A stretch of DNA of 64,000 bases from Cyclobacteriaceae bacterium (GTDB taxonomy: Bacteria; Bacteroidota; Bacteroidia; Cytophagales; Cyclobacteriaceae). Shown here in pieces: positions 33,964 through 42,482 of the stretch. The stretch is taken from positions 33,728 through 97,727 of the forward strand of contig JANQEU010000099.1 in assembly GCA_028278225.1 (NCBI GenBank). Direction: 5' to 3'. The stretch's first letter is position 1. Every line of letters starts with the position of its first letter. The notes under the pieces are model-generated. The model did not search any database. It was not told the DNA's origin and saw nothing but the letters and a program-made list of their open reading frames with translations. Made by a program: the position numbers and the translations under genes.

Positions 33964-35063
33964 TGTTTCTCCTCGTCGGATTCACCGTCCTGCATGTGCT
34001 ATTTTTTATCTTTCTTGCTCACAAATGGCGAAGAATCCCCGGTTTCGAACCGCGTGGCACACACAGCAATCCCGGGGTTACAATTCTCGTACCAGTTCGC
34101 AATGAGGAAAAGCGCATCAAAAATACCCTTGAAAGCCTGATCAGACAGACGTATCCCGGACGTCTAATCCAGGTGCTGGTTATCGATGATCATTCATCTG
34201 ACAACACCCTGGATATAGTGAGAGGCACGGACCCGCAGGGATTGGACATTGAGATCCTGCAGTTGCCAGCCGGTAAGATCGGAAAGAAAGCTGCATCTAC
34301 ATTGGGCGTGGGTCATGCAAAAAATGGTATTATTCTTTGTACAGACGGGGATTGTGTGCTGCCGCAGAAATGGGTTGAAAACTATGTTCGACTGTTTGAG
34401 ACGGAAAACCCAAAGATGATCACCGGTCCTGTCATGATGAACGGGGAAAATACGTTTTCCAGGTTACAATCCCTCGAGTTTTCGGGTTTGATAGGCTACG
34501 GTGGTATAACCTTGCACATGGGCTTTCCCGGAATGTGTAACGGGGCAAACATGGCCTACCGGAAGCATGCATTTATCGAGGTGGATGGATATGCAGGGAA
34601 CCAGGATATCCCATCAGGGGATGATGAATTTCTTCTTCAAAAGATCAACGCGAAATATCCCAACCAGGTAAAATTTATGAAATCGAAGGAGTCAATTGTC
34701 AGAACATCGGGCAAGAGGAGCTTTTCAGCGCTGATCGATCAAAGAATAAGATGGACAAGCAAGTGGAAATTTCACAGAAGCAGATTTATCAAAATATCAG
34801 CAGTAACCTGTTTCATTGACTTTGTGGTTGGCATTTTACTATTTCCGGCTCTCTTTTTCCTGGATCCGGTTATGATCCTTGCGCTCCTGTTTTCCAGATG
34901 GATATCGGAATGGATATATCTCCATTCAACGAGTACTTTCCTGGTGGGAAGGAGCTTATTTTTTGGCTATTTCATTCTGTCATTTATTTATCCCTTCTAT
35001 GCGTTCCTTTTAGGTATTGCTTCTATTTTTGGCAATTACTCGTGGAAAGGGAGGAATTATTGA
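33963..35063 (+). CDS. Membrane-bound family 2 glycosyltransferase
   Basis: A 366-residue GT-A enzyme with an N-terminal membrane helix, the nucleotide-sugar fold (VTILVPVRNEEKRI, VLVIDDHSSDNT), metal-binding DGDC, and a QRIRW motif (in IDQRIRWTSKW) as in processive transferases. Two or three membrane helices follow at the C-terminus. It probably adds a sugar to a lipid or growing glycan at the membrane. Overlapping stop/start codons tie it to the genes on both sides. Sugar and acceptor unknown. Confidence 0.92.
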   Translation: MFLLVGFTVLHVLFFIFLAHKWRRIPGFEPRGTHSNPGVTILVPVRNEEKRIKNTLESLIRQTYPGRLIQVLVIDDHSSDNTLDIVRGTDPQGLDIEILQLPAGKIGKKAASTLGVGHAKNGIILCTDGDCVLPQKWVENYVRLFETENPKMITGPVMMNGENTFSRLQSLEFSGLIGYGGITLHMGFPGMCNGANMAYRKHAFIEVDGYAGNQDIPSGDDEFLLQKINAKYPNQVKFMKSKESIVRTSGKRSFSALIDQRIRWTSKWKFHRSRFIKISAVTCFIDFVVGILLFPALFFLDPVMILALLFSRWISEWIYLHSTSTFLVGRSLFFGYFILSFIYPFYAFLLGIASIFGNYSWKGRNY

Positions 35064-35317
35064 TGAGTGAAACGGAATTTATTGTACTTGACGAACTGTA
35101 TTTCATTCAGGTATTTGATCAACTCGAATCCTCATGTGACCTCAGCACCGAAGAATTGTTGAATACTTTAAAAAGCCTTTACTCCAAAGGCTGGATACGC
35201 ATATTAAAAAGTGTAGATCGTGATGAAGATGAGGAAAAGGTAGATCTGGACATAAATTTCACGAAATACTATTATTTGGCTTCAAAAGAAGGTTTATTTG
35301 CACATAACTCAAGATAA
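35063..35317 (+). CDS. Small winged-helix-like protein upstream of the PP2C phosphatase
   Basis: An 84-residue acidic protein; the start is the ATG inside a TGATG overlap with the glycosyltransferase stop. The pattern DELYFIQVFDQLESS, then LSTEELLNTLKSLYSKGWIRIL and a hairpin ending YYYLASKEGLFAHN, resembles a short winged helix. It precedes the PP2C phosphatase gene by 4 bp and may be its regulatory partner. I do not recognise a named family. Confidence 0.75.
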   Translation: MSETEFIVLDELYFIQVFDQLESSCDLSTEELLNTLKSLYSKGWIRILKSVDRDEDEEKVDLDINFTKYYYLASKEGLFAHNSR

Positions 35318-35321
35318 ATCA

Positions 35322-36506
35322 ATGAACGAACAACTGGACATACGGGACCTTGAGTTGAATGCGCTCCTGGAAATTACACAGGCTATAAACAATAACCTGC
35401 CGGAGAATGATCTGTATCGGATTTATCGCTTCACACTACTTGGCGATCTGAATATTAAACGACTGGCAATGTTTGTTAAGGATGAGGATTGGTGTTGCAA
35501 GGTCCACTTTGGAACATCAGACTCATGGGAAGGTGTGGGGTTACCAAAAAAATACCGGATGATATTTGACCAGGAAGAACCTGATCTGGGGGCTCCATTC
35601 GATCAGTTTCAGCTTGTATTTCCTGTCTCCCACAAACAAAAATTACTGGCTGTAGTCTTCATTGGAGGGCTGGAAAAAGTTGACGAAGTTCCAACTACTT
35701 TTTTGATGGCACTCACTAACATCCTGATCGTGGCGATAGAAAACAAAAAATTGGCCAGAAGACAGCTTGAACAGGAGGCATACAGGAGGGAGCTGGAGAT
35801 TGCCAAAAAAGTGCAAAATTTCCTGTTTCCCAAATCACTACCCAAAACCTCACGGTTGAAAATAGATGCGGTTTACCTGCCGCATCAGAATGTGGGTGGA
35901 GATTACTACGATTACATTCCCCTTACGGATGACAAGTTTCTCATTTGCATAGCCGATGTTTCCGGAAAAGGTGTCCCGGCGGCACTTTTGATGTCGAATT
36001 TTCAGGCATCCCTGAGAACTTTGATACGGAAGACACATAATCTTGATGAGATCATTCATGAATTAAATCATGCCACCTACGTCAGTAGCAATGGCGAGAA
36101 TTTCATTACTTTTTTCATGGGTATGTACGATTATTCCGATCACACATTTAGTTATGCAAACTGCGGACACAATCCATCCATAATATTCAATGACGGTGAG
36201 ATTACAGTCCTGGAAGAGGGGACTACGGTGTTGGGAATGTTTGACCCGCTACCTTTTTTGTCATCGAGTAAAATAGAAGGCATTTCAGATTTTCTGTTCT
36301 TTGGATATACGGACGGACTGACAGAAACTTTCAGTCCGGATAACGAACAGTTTGGCCTGGATAGGTTGATCTCACTTTTGGACAAGAATAAGACGAAAAG
36401 CCTTACTAAACTTCATGAAGTGATTTTTACGGAATTGGATGATTTCAGAAAGGACAATGAGTTCAAGGATGACATCACGATGATCTCTTGCCAGGTATCA
36501 AGTTGA
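35322..36506 (+). CDS. PP2C/SpoIIE-family serine/threonine phosphatase with GAF-like N-terminus
   Basis: A 394-residue RsbU-like phosphatase. The N-terminal half (about 8-140) looks like a GAF sensor domain; a helical linker with ELEIAKKVQNFLFP leads to the SpoIIE-type catalytic domain with metal-binding GGDYYDY and IADVSGKGVPAALLM. These proteins typically dephosphorylate anti-sigma antagonist proteins. I chose the ATG at 35322; a TTG at 35298 overlaps the previous gene. The deacetylase gene starts inside its stop codon. Confidence 0.92.
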   Translation: MNEQLDIRDLELNALLEITQAINNNLPENDLYRIYRFTLLGDLNIKRLAMFVKDEDWCCKVHFGTSDSWEGVGLPKKYRMIFDQEEPDLGAPFDQFQLVFPVSHKQKLLAVVFIGGLEKVDEVPTTFLMALTNILIVAIENKKLARRQLEQEAYRRELEIAKKVQNFLFPKSLPKTSRLKIDAVYLPHQNVGGDYYDYIPLTDDKFLICIADVSGKGVPAALLMSNFQASLRTLIRKTHNLDEIIHELNHATYVSSNGENFITFFMGMYDYSDHTFSYANCGHNPSIIFNDGEITVLEEGTTVLGMFDPLPFLSSSKIEGISDFLFFGYTDGLTETFSPDNEQFGLDRLISLLDKNKTKSLTKLHEVIFTELDDFRKDNEFKDDITMISCQVSS

Positions 36507-37135
36507 GATTCTATTTCCACAAAACACCACCACTTTTAAGAAGAATATATCCCGGATTCACCTGGAATTTTCCGGCTGATAAGGAGCAAAAGCGGATTTA
36601 CCTGACTTTCGATGACGGACCTTGTCCGGAAATCACTCCTTACATCCTTGAATTACTTGACAGGTATGGTGCAAAAGTCACTTTTTTCGTTGTTGGGCGG
36701 AATGTGGAACAGAATTCGGATCTGATTCCGGCTATCGTCAATAATGAACACAGCATTGGTAATCACACTTATAATCACCTGAACGGTTGGAAAACGGATA
36801 CATCCGCTTACCTGGATGACATAAAAAGATGTGACAAAATCCTGGATCATGTAGGATACAAGTCAGATCTTTTCAGGCCACCACACGGTCGGATTACACA
36901 TGGACAGGCTAAACAAGTCCTGAAGACTAAAAATATTGTTATGTGGAGCCACCTTTCCGGGGATTTTGATGACCACCTGGATATTGAAAGGAGCAAGAGG
37001 CAGTTATCCGACATTGGATCCGGGTCGATACTTCTGTTCCATGATAATATCAAATTCCGGAAAAATCTAAAACTATTACTCCCCTGGGTTTTAAAAGAAT
37101 ATTCTGAGAGAGGATTTATATTTAAATCCGTTTGA
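36503..37135 (+). CDS. Polysaccharide deacetylase (NodB-type)
   Basis: A 210-residue carbohydrate esterase of family 4 type. The NodB motif is YLTFDDGPCPE with catalytic and metal aspartates, and the metal histidines are in GNHTYNHL. RPPHGR and a late LLFHD complete the family pattern. Start candidates are TTG 36503, overlapping the TGA of the preceding gene, and TTG 36488; the first gives the usual short N-terminus. No signal peptide is obvious. It probably removes N-acetyl groups from a glycan. Confidence 0.9.
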   Translation: MRFYFHKTPPLLRRIYPGFTWNFPADKEQKRIYLTFDDGPCPEITPYILELLDRYGAKVTFFVVGRNVEQNSDLIPAIVNNEHSIGNHTYNHLNGWKTDTSAYLDDIKRCDKILDHVGYKSDLFRPPHGRITHGQAKQVLKTKNIVMWSHLSGDFDDHLDIERSKRQLSDIGSGSILLFHDNIKFRKNLKLLLPWVLKEYSERGFIFKSV

Positions 37136-37149
37136 GAAAGCGATAAACT

Positions 37150-37911
37150 GTGATAGACTCTCATGCACATATATATCTCGAACATTTTCGGGAGGATTTG
37201 GATCAGGTCCTGGAGAACTGCTCAACCGCCGGCGTGGCAAATATCCTGATGCCCAATATCGATCACACTTCGATTGATGCTATGATGGAAGTGGAAGCAA
37301 AGAACCCCTCCGATTACATTCCGATGATTGGTTTACACCCTTGTTCGGTCAAAAAAGATTTTGAAAAGGAGCTGTACCTTGTGGAAGAATGGCTGCAAAA
37401 AAGGAAGTTCATCGCAATTGGTGAGATGGGTACGGACCTTTACTGGGACAAAACCTTTTGGGCACAGCAGCAGGAAGCCTTCAAGGTTCAATCGGAATTT
37501 GGCCTGCGGTTTGATCTGCCGATAGTCATTCATAGCCGCGAATCCATGGATGAGACGATCGATCTGGTACGACCGTTTGCTGAAAAAGGTCTGAAAGGTG
37601 TTTTCCACTGTTTTACAGGTGATGTCTCTCAGGCAAAACAAATAATGGAATTAGGGTTTTATTTGGGAATAGGAGGGGTAGCCACATTCAAAAACGGCGG
37701 ATTGGATAAAGTTTTGCCGGAGATCGGATCTAAAAAGTTGCTACTGGAAACAGATAGCCCTTATCTTGCTCCGGTTCCGTACCGGGGAAAACGCAATGAA
37801 CCCTCTTACCTCAAATTGATAAGGAACAGGATTGCAGATATACTGGAGCAAGACCCTGGTGAAATTGAAAACAGAACTGTTCAAAACACAAGAGAACTAT
37901 TCAGGTTGTGA
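37150..37911 (+). CDS. TatD-family metal-dependent hydrolase
   Basis: A 253-residue TIM-barrel hydrolase. Metal ligands are in order: DSHAHI (3-8), GEMGTDLYW, VIHSRES, FHCFTGD and TDSPYLAP. Family members are 3'-exonucleases or D-amino-acyl-tRNA-related hydrolases. The start is GTG at 37150. The stop overlaps the GTG of the asparaginase gene. Confidence 0.94.
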   Translation: MIDSHAHIYLEHFREDLDQVLENCSTAGVANILMPNIDHTSIDAMMEVEAKNPSDYIPMIGLHPCSVKKDFEKELYLVEEWLQKRKFIAIGEMGTDLYWDKTFWAQQQEAFKVQSEFGLRFDLPIVIHSRESMDETIDLVRPFAEKGLKGVFHCFTGDVSQAKQIMELGFYLGIGGVATFKNGGLDKVLPEIGSKKLLLETDSPYLAPVPYRGKRNEPSYLKLIRNRIADILEQDPGEIENRTVQNTRELFRL

Positions 37912-38978
37912 AGAATTACCGGATTGTCAACATACGGACCACCATAAAGAGTGACCCGGCGATCTCCATACTTATTATTTATACCGGTGGGACTTTTGGC
38001 ATGGTGTATGACGAAGATGGTTCACTTACACCATTCAACTTCAGTAAAGTACTTGACAAAATACCGGAGGTGATGTCCCTGGAGTTAAAGCTTACCGTAA
38101 TTTCATTTCCGGAACCAATTGATTCTTCCAACATTGATTTCAGTCACTGGCAGGAAATTGCATCCATCATTTCTGAAAACTACAGAAACTTCGATGGATT
38201 TGTGATACTCCATGGGACAGACACCATGGCTTATACTGCGTCAGCGCTTAGTTATATGCTAGATGGGTTAAACAAGCCGGTGATCCTGACCGGAGCGCAA
38301 ATACCCATCGGACACATCCGATCAGACGCTCGTGAGAATCTGATTACGGCTTTGGAAATGGCCTCAGCACAACACTTACATAAACCTATTATCAGGGAGG
38401 TATGTATTTATTTCAACTACGTCCTTCTGAGGGGAAATAGAGCGCAGAAAGTTAAGAGCAGCACTTTTGCGGCTTTTGAATCTCAAAACTATCCGGTTTT
38501 GGCTGAGTCAGGGATCTCTATTGAGTATAATATTTCCAATCTCTACAAGGCTCAAAAGCCCAAAAAACTAAACATCCGGGAGCAATTTGACTCAAATGTC
38601 ACGGTCCTCAGGCTCTTTCCCGGGATCACACCTGAAGTTGTAAAATGTACGCTGGAGATAGCAGGATTAAAGGGAGTAGTACTTGAGACGTACGGGTCCG
38701 GCAATACAATGAGCCATAAATGGTTTACTCAAATCCTTCAAAGGGCGATCAAATCTGGGATTATCGTTTATAATGTGAGCCAGTGTAGCGGCGGGGAGGT
38801 CATTCAGGGTCGTTATGAAACCAGCAAAAAGCTCAAAAAGATAGGTGTAGTGAGCGGCGGAGACATTACTACTGAAGCCGCTGTAACCAAATTGATGTTT
38901 TTATTGGGCAACGAAAACGATCTTAACCTCATAAAAGATAAGCTCTCCAAACCAATTGCAGGTGAGATGGACTTATAG
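37908..38978 (+). CDS. ansA: Type I L-asparaginase
   Basis: A 356-residue cytoplasmic-type asparaginase that hydrolyses asparagine to aspartate and ammonia. The two nucleophile regions are visible: IIYTGGTFGM and VILHGTDTMAYTAS. There is no signal peptide, and an N-terminal extension of about 20 residues precedes the first motif. GTG start; four-base overlap with the TatD gene. It is the last gene of the coupled seven-gene unit from 33091. Confidence 0.94.
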   Translation: MKNYRIVNIRTTIKSDPAISILIIYTGGTFGMVYDEDGSLTPFNFSKVLDKIPEVMSLELKLTVISFPEPIDSSNIDFSHWQEIASIISENYRNFDGFVILHGTDTMAYTASALSYMLDGLNKPVILTGAQIPIGHIRSDARENLITALEMASAQHLHKPIIREVCIYFNYVLLRGNRAQKVKSSTFAAFESQNYPVLAESGISIEYNISNLYKAQKPKKLNIREQFDSNVTVLRLFPGITPEVVKCTLEIAGLKGVVLETYGSGNTMSHKWFTQILQRAIKSGIIVYNVSQCSGGEVIQGRYETSKKLKKIGVVSGGDITTEAAVTKLMFLLGNENDLNLIKDKLSKPIAGEMDL

Positions 38979-38997
38979 GTTGATTTTAAATGAATTA

Positions 38998-39005
38998 TAA
39001 ATTTG
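38998..39005 (+). promoter_or_regulatory. Bacteroidota -7 element before tRNA-Ser
   Basis: TAAATTTG, a full match to TAnnTTTG, 64 bp upstream of the tRNA gene. A TTG at 38980-38982 is a -33 candidate, but its 15-bp spacing is shorter than usual. Confidence 0.45.
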
Positions 39006-39068
39006 CATAAAGTCATTTTTCTTGATTTATTTGTTGCCTTGTTGCCATGAGGAGTGGCTGCTTTTGAC

Positions 39069-39157
39069 GGAGAGGTGGCCGAGTGGTTGAAGGCGCACGC
39101 CTGGAAAGTGTGTATACTCCTACCGGGGTATCGAGGGTTCGAATCCCTCTCTCTCCG
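39069..39157 (+). tRNA. tRNA-Ser (anticodon GGA)
   Basis: An 89-nt class II tRNA. Acceptor arms GGAGAGG and TCTCTCC pair, the discriminator is G, the T arm is GAGGG-TTCGAAT-CCCTC, and a long variable arm lies between. Anticodon stem CACGC/GTGTG closes loop CTGGAAA with anticodon GGA, reading UCC and UCU. The 3' CCA is not encoded. Confidence 0.97.
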
Positions 39158-39231
39158 CGTAAAATGAGAATTGGATAAACAGAAAATAAAATTTAACCTT
39201 TATACTTAACCGAAGACTACGCAAACGAATT

Positions 39232-40056
39232 ATGAAAAAGTTATTTAACATTTTGATGCTTGCAGGTATTCTCACATTTGCATATGGCAATGCCTTTGCC
39301 CAGGATACATCAGATACTACTGAGGTAGCCTCAGATACTACCATGGCTGATACGGCAGCAGTCGAAACAGCTGCTCCTGAGCCTGTGGCCGCTGCTGTTG
39401 AACCTGAGCCCGAAACGGAAGCATCATTTCACCAAGTTGTCAAGGAGCAGTTTATTGATGGTGGACCCACTTTCATGGGAATTGTACTTTTATGTCTGAT
39501 CTTAGGACTGGCTATTTCCATCGAGAGGATCATTCACCTCAATCTGGCTACGACAAATGTCAAGAAACTATTAGCAAATGTCGAGGACGCTCTCAATGCA
39601 GGTGGTGTTGAAGCGGCTAAGGAAGTTTGCAGAAACACCAGAGGCCCGGTCGCATCCATTTTCGTTCAGGGTTTGATGAGGATGTCCGAGGGCATTGAAA
39701 TGGTCGAAAAATCAATCATTTCGTACGGATCTGTTGAAATGGGTAAGCTGGAGAGAGGAATGGTTTGGATATCACTATTCATTTCCCTTGCTCCGATGCT
39801 TGGATTCATGGGTACGGTAATCGGTATGATCGGTGCATTTGACGCAATTGCCGAAGCCGGCGATGTTTCTCCTTCGCTTGTTGCGGGAGGTATCAAAGTG
39901 GCCCTGCTCACTACCGTTGGTGGTCTGATTGTTGCTGTAATTCTTCAGTTGTTCTACAACTATCTTGTATCCAAGATCGACTCTTTGGTTAACAATATGG
40001 AAGATGCATCCATATCTTTAGTGGATATGTTGGTAAGACACAACTTAAGTAAGTAA
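39232..40056 (+). CDS. exbB: MotA/TolQ/ExbB proton channel protein
   Basis: A 274-residue subunit of a TonB-ExbB-ExbD-type complex that uses the proton gradient to energise outer-membrane transport. It has a signal-like N-terminus (1-24, ending GNAFA), an acidic Thr/Ala/Pro/Glu-rich linker (about 25-65) and three membrane segments (near 75-98, 175-200, 215-240). The conserved LAPMLGFMGTVIGMIGAF precedes the second segment. It is the first gene of an exbB-small membrane protein-exbD-exbD cluster. No tonB is present here. Confidence 0.95.
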   Translation: MKKLFNILMLAGILTFAYGNAFAQDTSDTTEVASDTTMADTAAVETAAPEPVAAAVEPEPETEASFHQVVKEQFIDGGPTFMGIVLLCLILGLAISIERIIHLNLATTNVKKLLANVEDALNAGGVEAAKEVCRNTRGPVASIFVQGLMRMSEGIEMVEKSIISYGSVEMGKLERGMVWISLFISLAPMLGFMGTVIGMIGAFDAIAEAGDVSPSLVAGGIKVALLTTVGGLIVAVILQLFYNYLVSKIDSLVNNMEDASISLVDMLVRHNLSK

Positions 40057-40065
40057 TTTTATAAC

Positions 40066-40071
40066 AGGAGG
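40066..40071 (+). promoter_or_regulatory. Perfect Shine-Dalgarno sequence
   Basis: AGGAGG lies 5 nt before the ATG of the small membrane protein at 40077. Strong Shine-Dalgarno sequences are rare in this phylum, and I saw none comparable at most other starts here. Confidence 0.55.
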
Positions 40072-40076
40072 TACAA

Positions 40077-40382
40077 ATGGATATTATTGATATTGGTATT
40101 TTCGCCAGCTATGCGCTGATTGTACTTTGTGCCATAGCCGCGATAGGAATGCCGCTGGTCCAATCCTTCGGTGATCCAAAGTCATTAGTAAAGTCCGGTA
40201 TTGGTGTAGGTATATTGGTAGTTGTTTTTGTTATTGGCTATGTGATTGCGGATGGAAATGCTGAAGGAACCACCTACGCAACATCCAAGTACGTAGGTGC
40301 TGGGATTATTACGACATACGTCTGTTTTTTTGCGGCGATATTGGGTATATTGTTTACGGAAATCTCTAAAATAATCAGGTAA
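40077..40382 (+). CDS. Small three-helix membrane protein of the exb cluster
   Basis: A 101-residue hydrophobic protein with three predicted membrane helices (about 8-30, 42-62, 75-97), located 20 bp after exbB and 1 bp before exbD. Its position inside an ExbB-ExbD cluster suggests an accessory subunit, but no known motif is seen. Confidence 0.85.
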   Translation: MDIIDIGIFASYALIVLCAIAAIGMPLVQSFGDPKSLVKSGIGVGILVVVFVIGYVIADGNAEGTTYATSKYVGAGIITTYVCFFAAILGILFTEISKIIR

Positions 40383-40383
40383 A

Positions 40384-41025
40384 ATGGCAAGAGGCGGCAA
40401 CACAAGGAAACCACCGGAAGTGAGTTCAGGGTCGATGGCTGATATAGCTTTCCTGTTGCTTATCTTCTTTTTGGTTACCACCACAATTGCTAATGACAAA
40501 GGTATTGGGATGCTTTTACCTCCACCGCCTGATCCGAATCAGCCTGAGGTAGATATTAAGATTCCCGAAAGAAATATCTTTAAGATTCTGGCAAACAGCC
40601 AGGACAAACTTTTGGTTGAAAATGAGCCTTATGTGGGAACAATGGATGAACTAAAGCAGCAGGTAAAAGAGTTTATTCTGAACTTTGGGAATCCGGGCCC
40701 TGAAGGTGTTGAGGTTTACAACAGTTTGCCTCCATCATTAAAAGCATTCGTGAACCAGTCTGGCAGAAAGCCTGAGTCTTCGGATGATCCAACAGCCGGG
40801 AATGCTATCGTGTCATTCAAAGCAAACAGAGGAACATCTTACGATTTGTACATCAATGTATTGGATGCGGTGACGGCGGCTTACAATGAAGTTTATGCAG
40901 AGAGAGTCGGTATTACCGTCGATGAATGGCTAACACTTGATCGGGACGATGAGATACAAAAAGATATGTATCTCAGAGGACGTGACGGTATTCCAAAAGC
41001 CATTTCAATAGCTGAACCGGATTAA
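40384..41025 (+). CDS. exbD: ExbD/TolR-family protein, long form
   Basis: A 213-residue protein with one N-terminal membrane helix after the conserved SGSMADIAFLLLIFFLVTTT, whose aspartate is the proton-relay residue of the family. The periplasmic part is longer than usual for ExbD (about 140 residues) because of an extra central segment (about 80-160). It is followed by a second, normal-sized exbD. Confidence 0.93.
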   Translation: MARGGNTRKPPEVSSGSMADIAFLLLIFFLVTTTIANDKGIGMLLPPPPDPNQPEVDIKIPERNIFKILANSQDKLLVENEPYVGTMDELKQQVKEFILNFGNPGPEGVEVYNSLPPSLKAFVNQSGRKPESSDDPTAGNAIVSFKANRGTSYDLYINVLDAVTAAYNEVYAERVGITVDEWLTLDRDDEIQKDMYLRGRDGIPKAISIAEPD

Positions 41026-41037
41026 AAAGAGAAAAAG

Positions 41038-41502
41038 ATGGCAAAATTTAAGAAAAGCGCAAAAACATCGCAGGATATCCCCACGGCGGCATTGCCTGAT
41101 ATCATATTTATGCTTTTGTTCTTTTTCATGGTGGTAACGGTTATGAGGGAAACGGATATCCTGGTAAAGCAGAAACTACCCAGGGCGACTCAACTTACGA
41201 AAATCGAAAGGAAATCCCTGGTGAGCTATATCTATATCGGGGAGCCGAAGAATACTACTCTGTATGGAGACGAACCCAAGATTCAAACAAATGATGTTTT
41301 TGTCACGGAAGATGATATCATTCAGTTTGTAAACCAGGAAAAAGACAAGCTCAGCGAGGTGGAGAGAGATCAGATCACGATGTCCATGAAGGTCGATACG
41401 GAAGTCAAAATGGGCATTATTTCAGATGTGCAGCAACAATTAAGAAAAGCTAATGCCAGAAAGCTGCTGTACAGCTCCATTATAAGGGTTGACGATAATT
41501 AG
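41038..41502 (+). CDS. exbD: ExbD/TolR-family protein, short form
   Basis: A 154-residue protein with membrane helix segment IPTAALPDIIFMLLFFFMVV, with the family aspartate in LPDI, and a normal C-terminal periplasmic domain. It lies 12 bp after the long exbD. Two different ExbD proteins suggest a heteromeric complex. Confidence 0.94.
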   Translation: MAKFKKSAKTSQDIPTAALPDIIFMLLFFFMVVTVMRETDILVKQKLPRATQLTKIERKSLVSYIYIGEPKNTTLYGDEPKIQTNDVFVTEDDIIQFVNQEKDKLSEVERDQITMSMKVDTEVKMGIISDVQQQLRKANARKLLYSSIIRVDDN

Positions 41503-41524
41503 AAATTGTTTATTGAGATAAAGG

Positions 41525-41558
41525 AAGCCATTCGCCGGCAGGCGGATGGCTTTTTTAT
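41525..41558 (+). terminator. Intrinsic terminator after the exb cluster
   Basis: The stem is AAGCCAT-T-CGCC with GGCG-G-ATGGCTT, the loop GGCA, then a run of T. It stands between convergent genes and overlaps the 3' end of the coiled-coil lipoprotein gene. Confidence 0.85.
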
Positions 41559-41959
41559 TCTCGTTGGTCTTCCAGCCATTCTTCCGCTTCTTCCTTCAGC
41601 TCATTGACAGTTTTTTCCAGCTCTTCCATCAATTCTTCCACATCCCTTCGCAGATCTTCCAGGTCATCCTCGATCTTCTCCAATTCACGCTCCGAGGCAT
41701 CTTTGGTGTCCCTTAGAAGCTCCTCAATTTTCTCCCTTTCTTTTTTTAGATCCCTTATTGCCCGTTCAACATTTTGTTTTGCTTCTTCCCTGGCATCCTC
41801 TGCTTCATCGAGGAGGTCTTCGATCTGTCCGTCAATGTCCTCCTTAGCATCTTCCAGTTTTTCGGCCAGCCTTTCTCTTCTATCCTGCCGTTCTTTTTCT
41901 ACGCACGAAGGTGTGAAAAAGACGATGAAAAAGCATAATAAGTAAAGCAATGGTTTCAT
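41555..41959 (-). CDS. Coiled-coil lipoprotein
   Basis: A 134-residue protein; the ATG at 41959 is chosen because it starts a lipoprotein signal (CFFIVFFTPSC, cysteine 19). Everything after the cysteine is a charged Glu/Lys/Arg/Asp-rich coiled coil with heptad-like hydrophobic spacing and no globular domain. It resembles envelope spacer lipoproteins in form only. It lies 10 bp after the HNH gene on the same strand. Function unknown. Confidence 0.75.
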   Translation of the reverse strand: MKPLLYLLCFFIVFFTPSCVEKERQDRRERLAEKLEDAKEDIDGQIEDLLDEAEDAREEAKQNVERAIRDLKKEREKIEELLRDTKDASERELEKIEDDLEDLRRDVEELMEELEKTVNELKEEAEEWLEDQRE

Positions 41960-41969
41960 AATCAAGTCT

Positions 41970-42479
41970 TTATGATGCGTGTGCTTTGGGTTCAAGATAG
42001 GGCAGCCAATCCTGGTTGAAAGAATTCATGGATTTCTTCAGGAATACGAGGTAGGACGGTTTTGTGGGGCTCTTACGGAGTCTCATACCGGACTGCTCTA
42101 ATGAATAGTCGCCTTTTTTTGCATTACATGGTTTACACGCCGTTACAAGATTTGTCCAATTTGATTTTCCTCCTTTTGATCGTGGGACCAAATGATCAAG
42201 AGTAAGATCAGATCTTGTTCCGCAATATTGACAGGTAAATCCATCCCGTTTGAAAACATTATGTCTTGTGAGTACCACTCCCCGGTAGGGTAAACTCACG
42301 TAATTAATGATCTTAATTACAGATGGGAAAGGAAATGAGGTGGTTACTGTTCTCAGCTGCCTGCCATGTACATCGTTTATCAGTTCCGCTTTATTCAGGT
42401 ATACCAACAAAAAAGCCCGCTGAACTGAGCATATGGTCAGAGGTGTAAAATCTTGATTAAGTACCAGAACTGATTTCAT
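41970..42479 (-). CDS. HNH endonuclease-domain protein
   Basis: A 169-residue protein of a form common in Bacteroidota. It has an N-terminal beta-rich part (VLVLNQDFTPLTICSVQRAF), then a zinc-binding HNH domain with C83, C86, D95-H96, the N of WTNLV, and C115/C118. These features fit a nuclease. It is not part of a restriction or phage cluster here; it follows smpB by 3 bp. Confidence 0.9.
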   Translation of the reverse strand: MKSVLVLNQDFTPLTICSVQRAFLLVYLNKAELINDVHGRQLRTVTTSFPFPSVIKIINYVSLPYRGVVLTRHNVFKRDGFTCQYCGTRSDLTLDHLVPRSKGGKSNWTNLVTACKPCNAKKGDYSLEQSGMRLRKSPTKPSYLVFLKKSMNSFNQDWLPYLEPKAHAS

Positions 42480-42482
42480 TTA

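Noticed and set aside
34898..35317. Longer frame for the protein upstream of the PP2C phosphatase
   Set aside because: The first 55 codons lie inside the glycosyltransferase gene; the ATG at 35063 in the TGATG overlap is the better start.
41604..41945. 113-codon plus-strand serine-rich frame
   Set aside because: It is the antisense shadow of the charged coiled-coil lipoprotein and lies downstream of a terminator.
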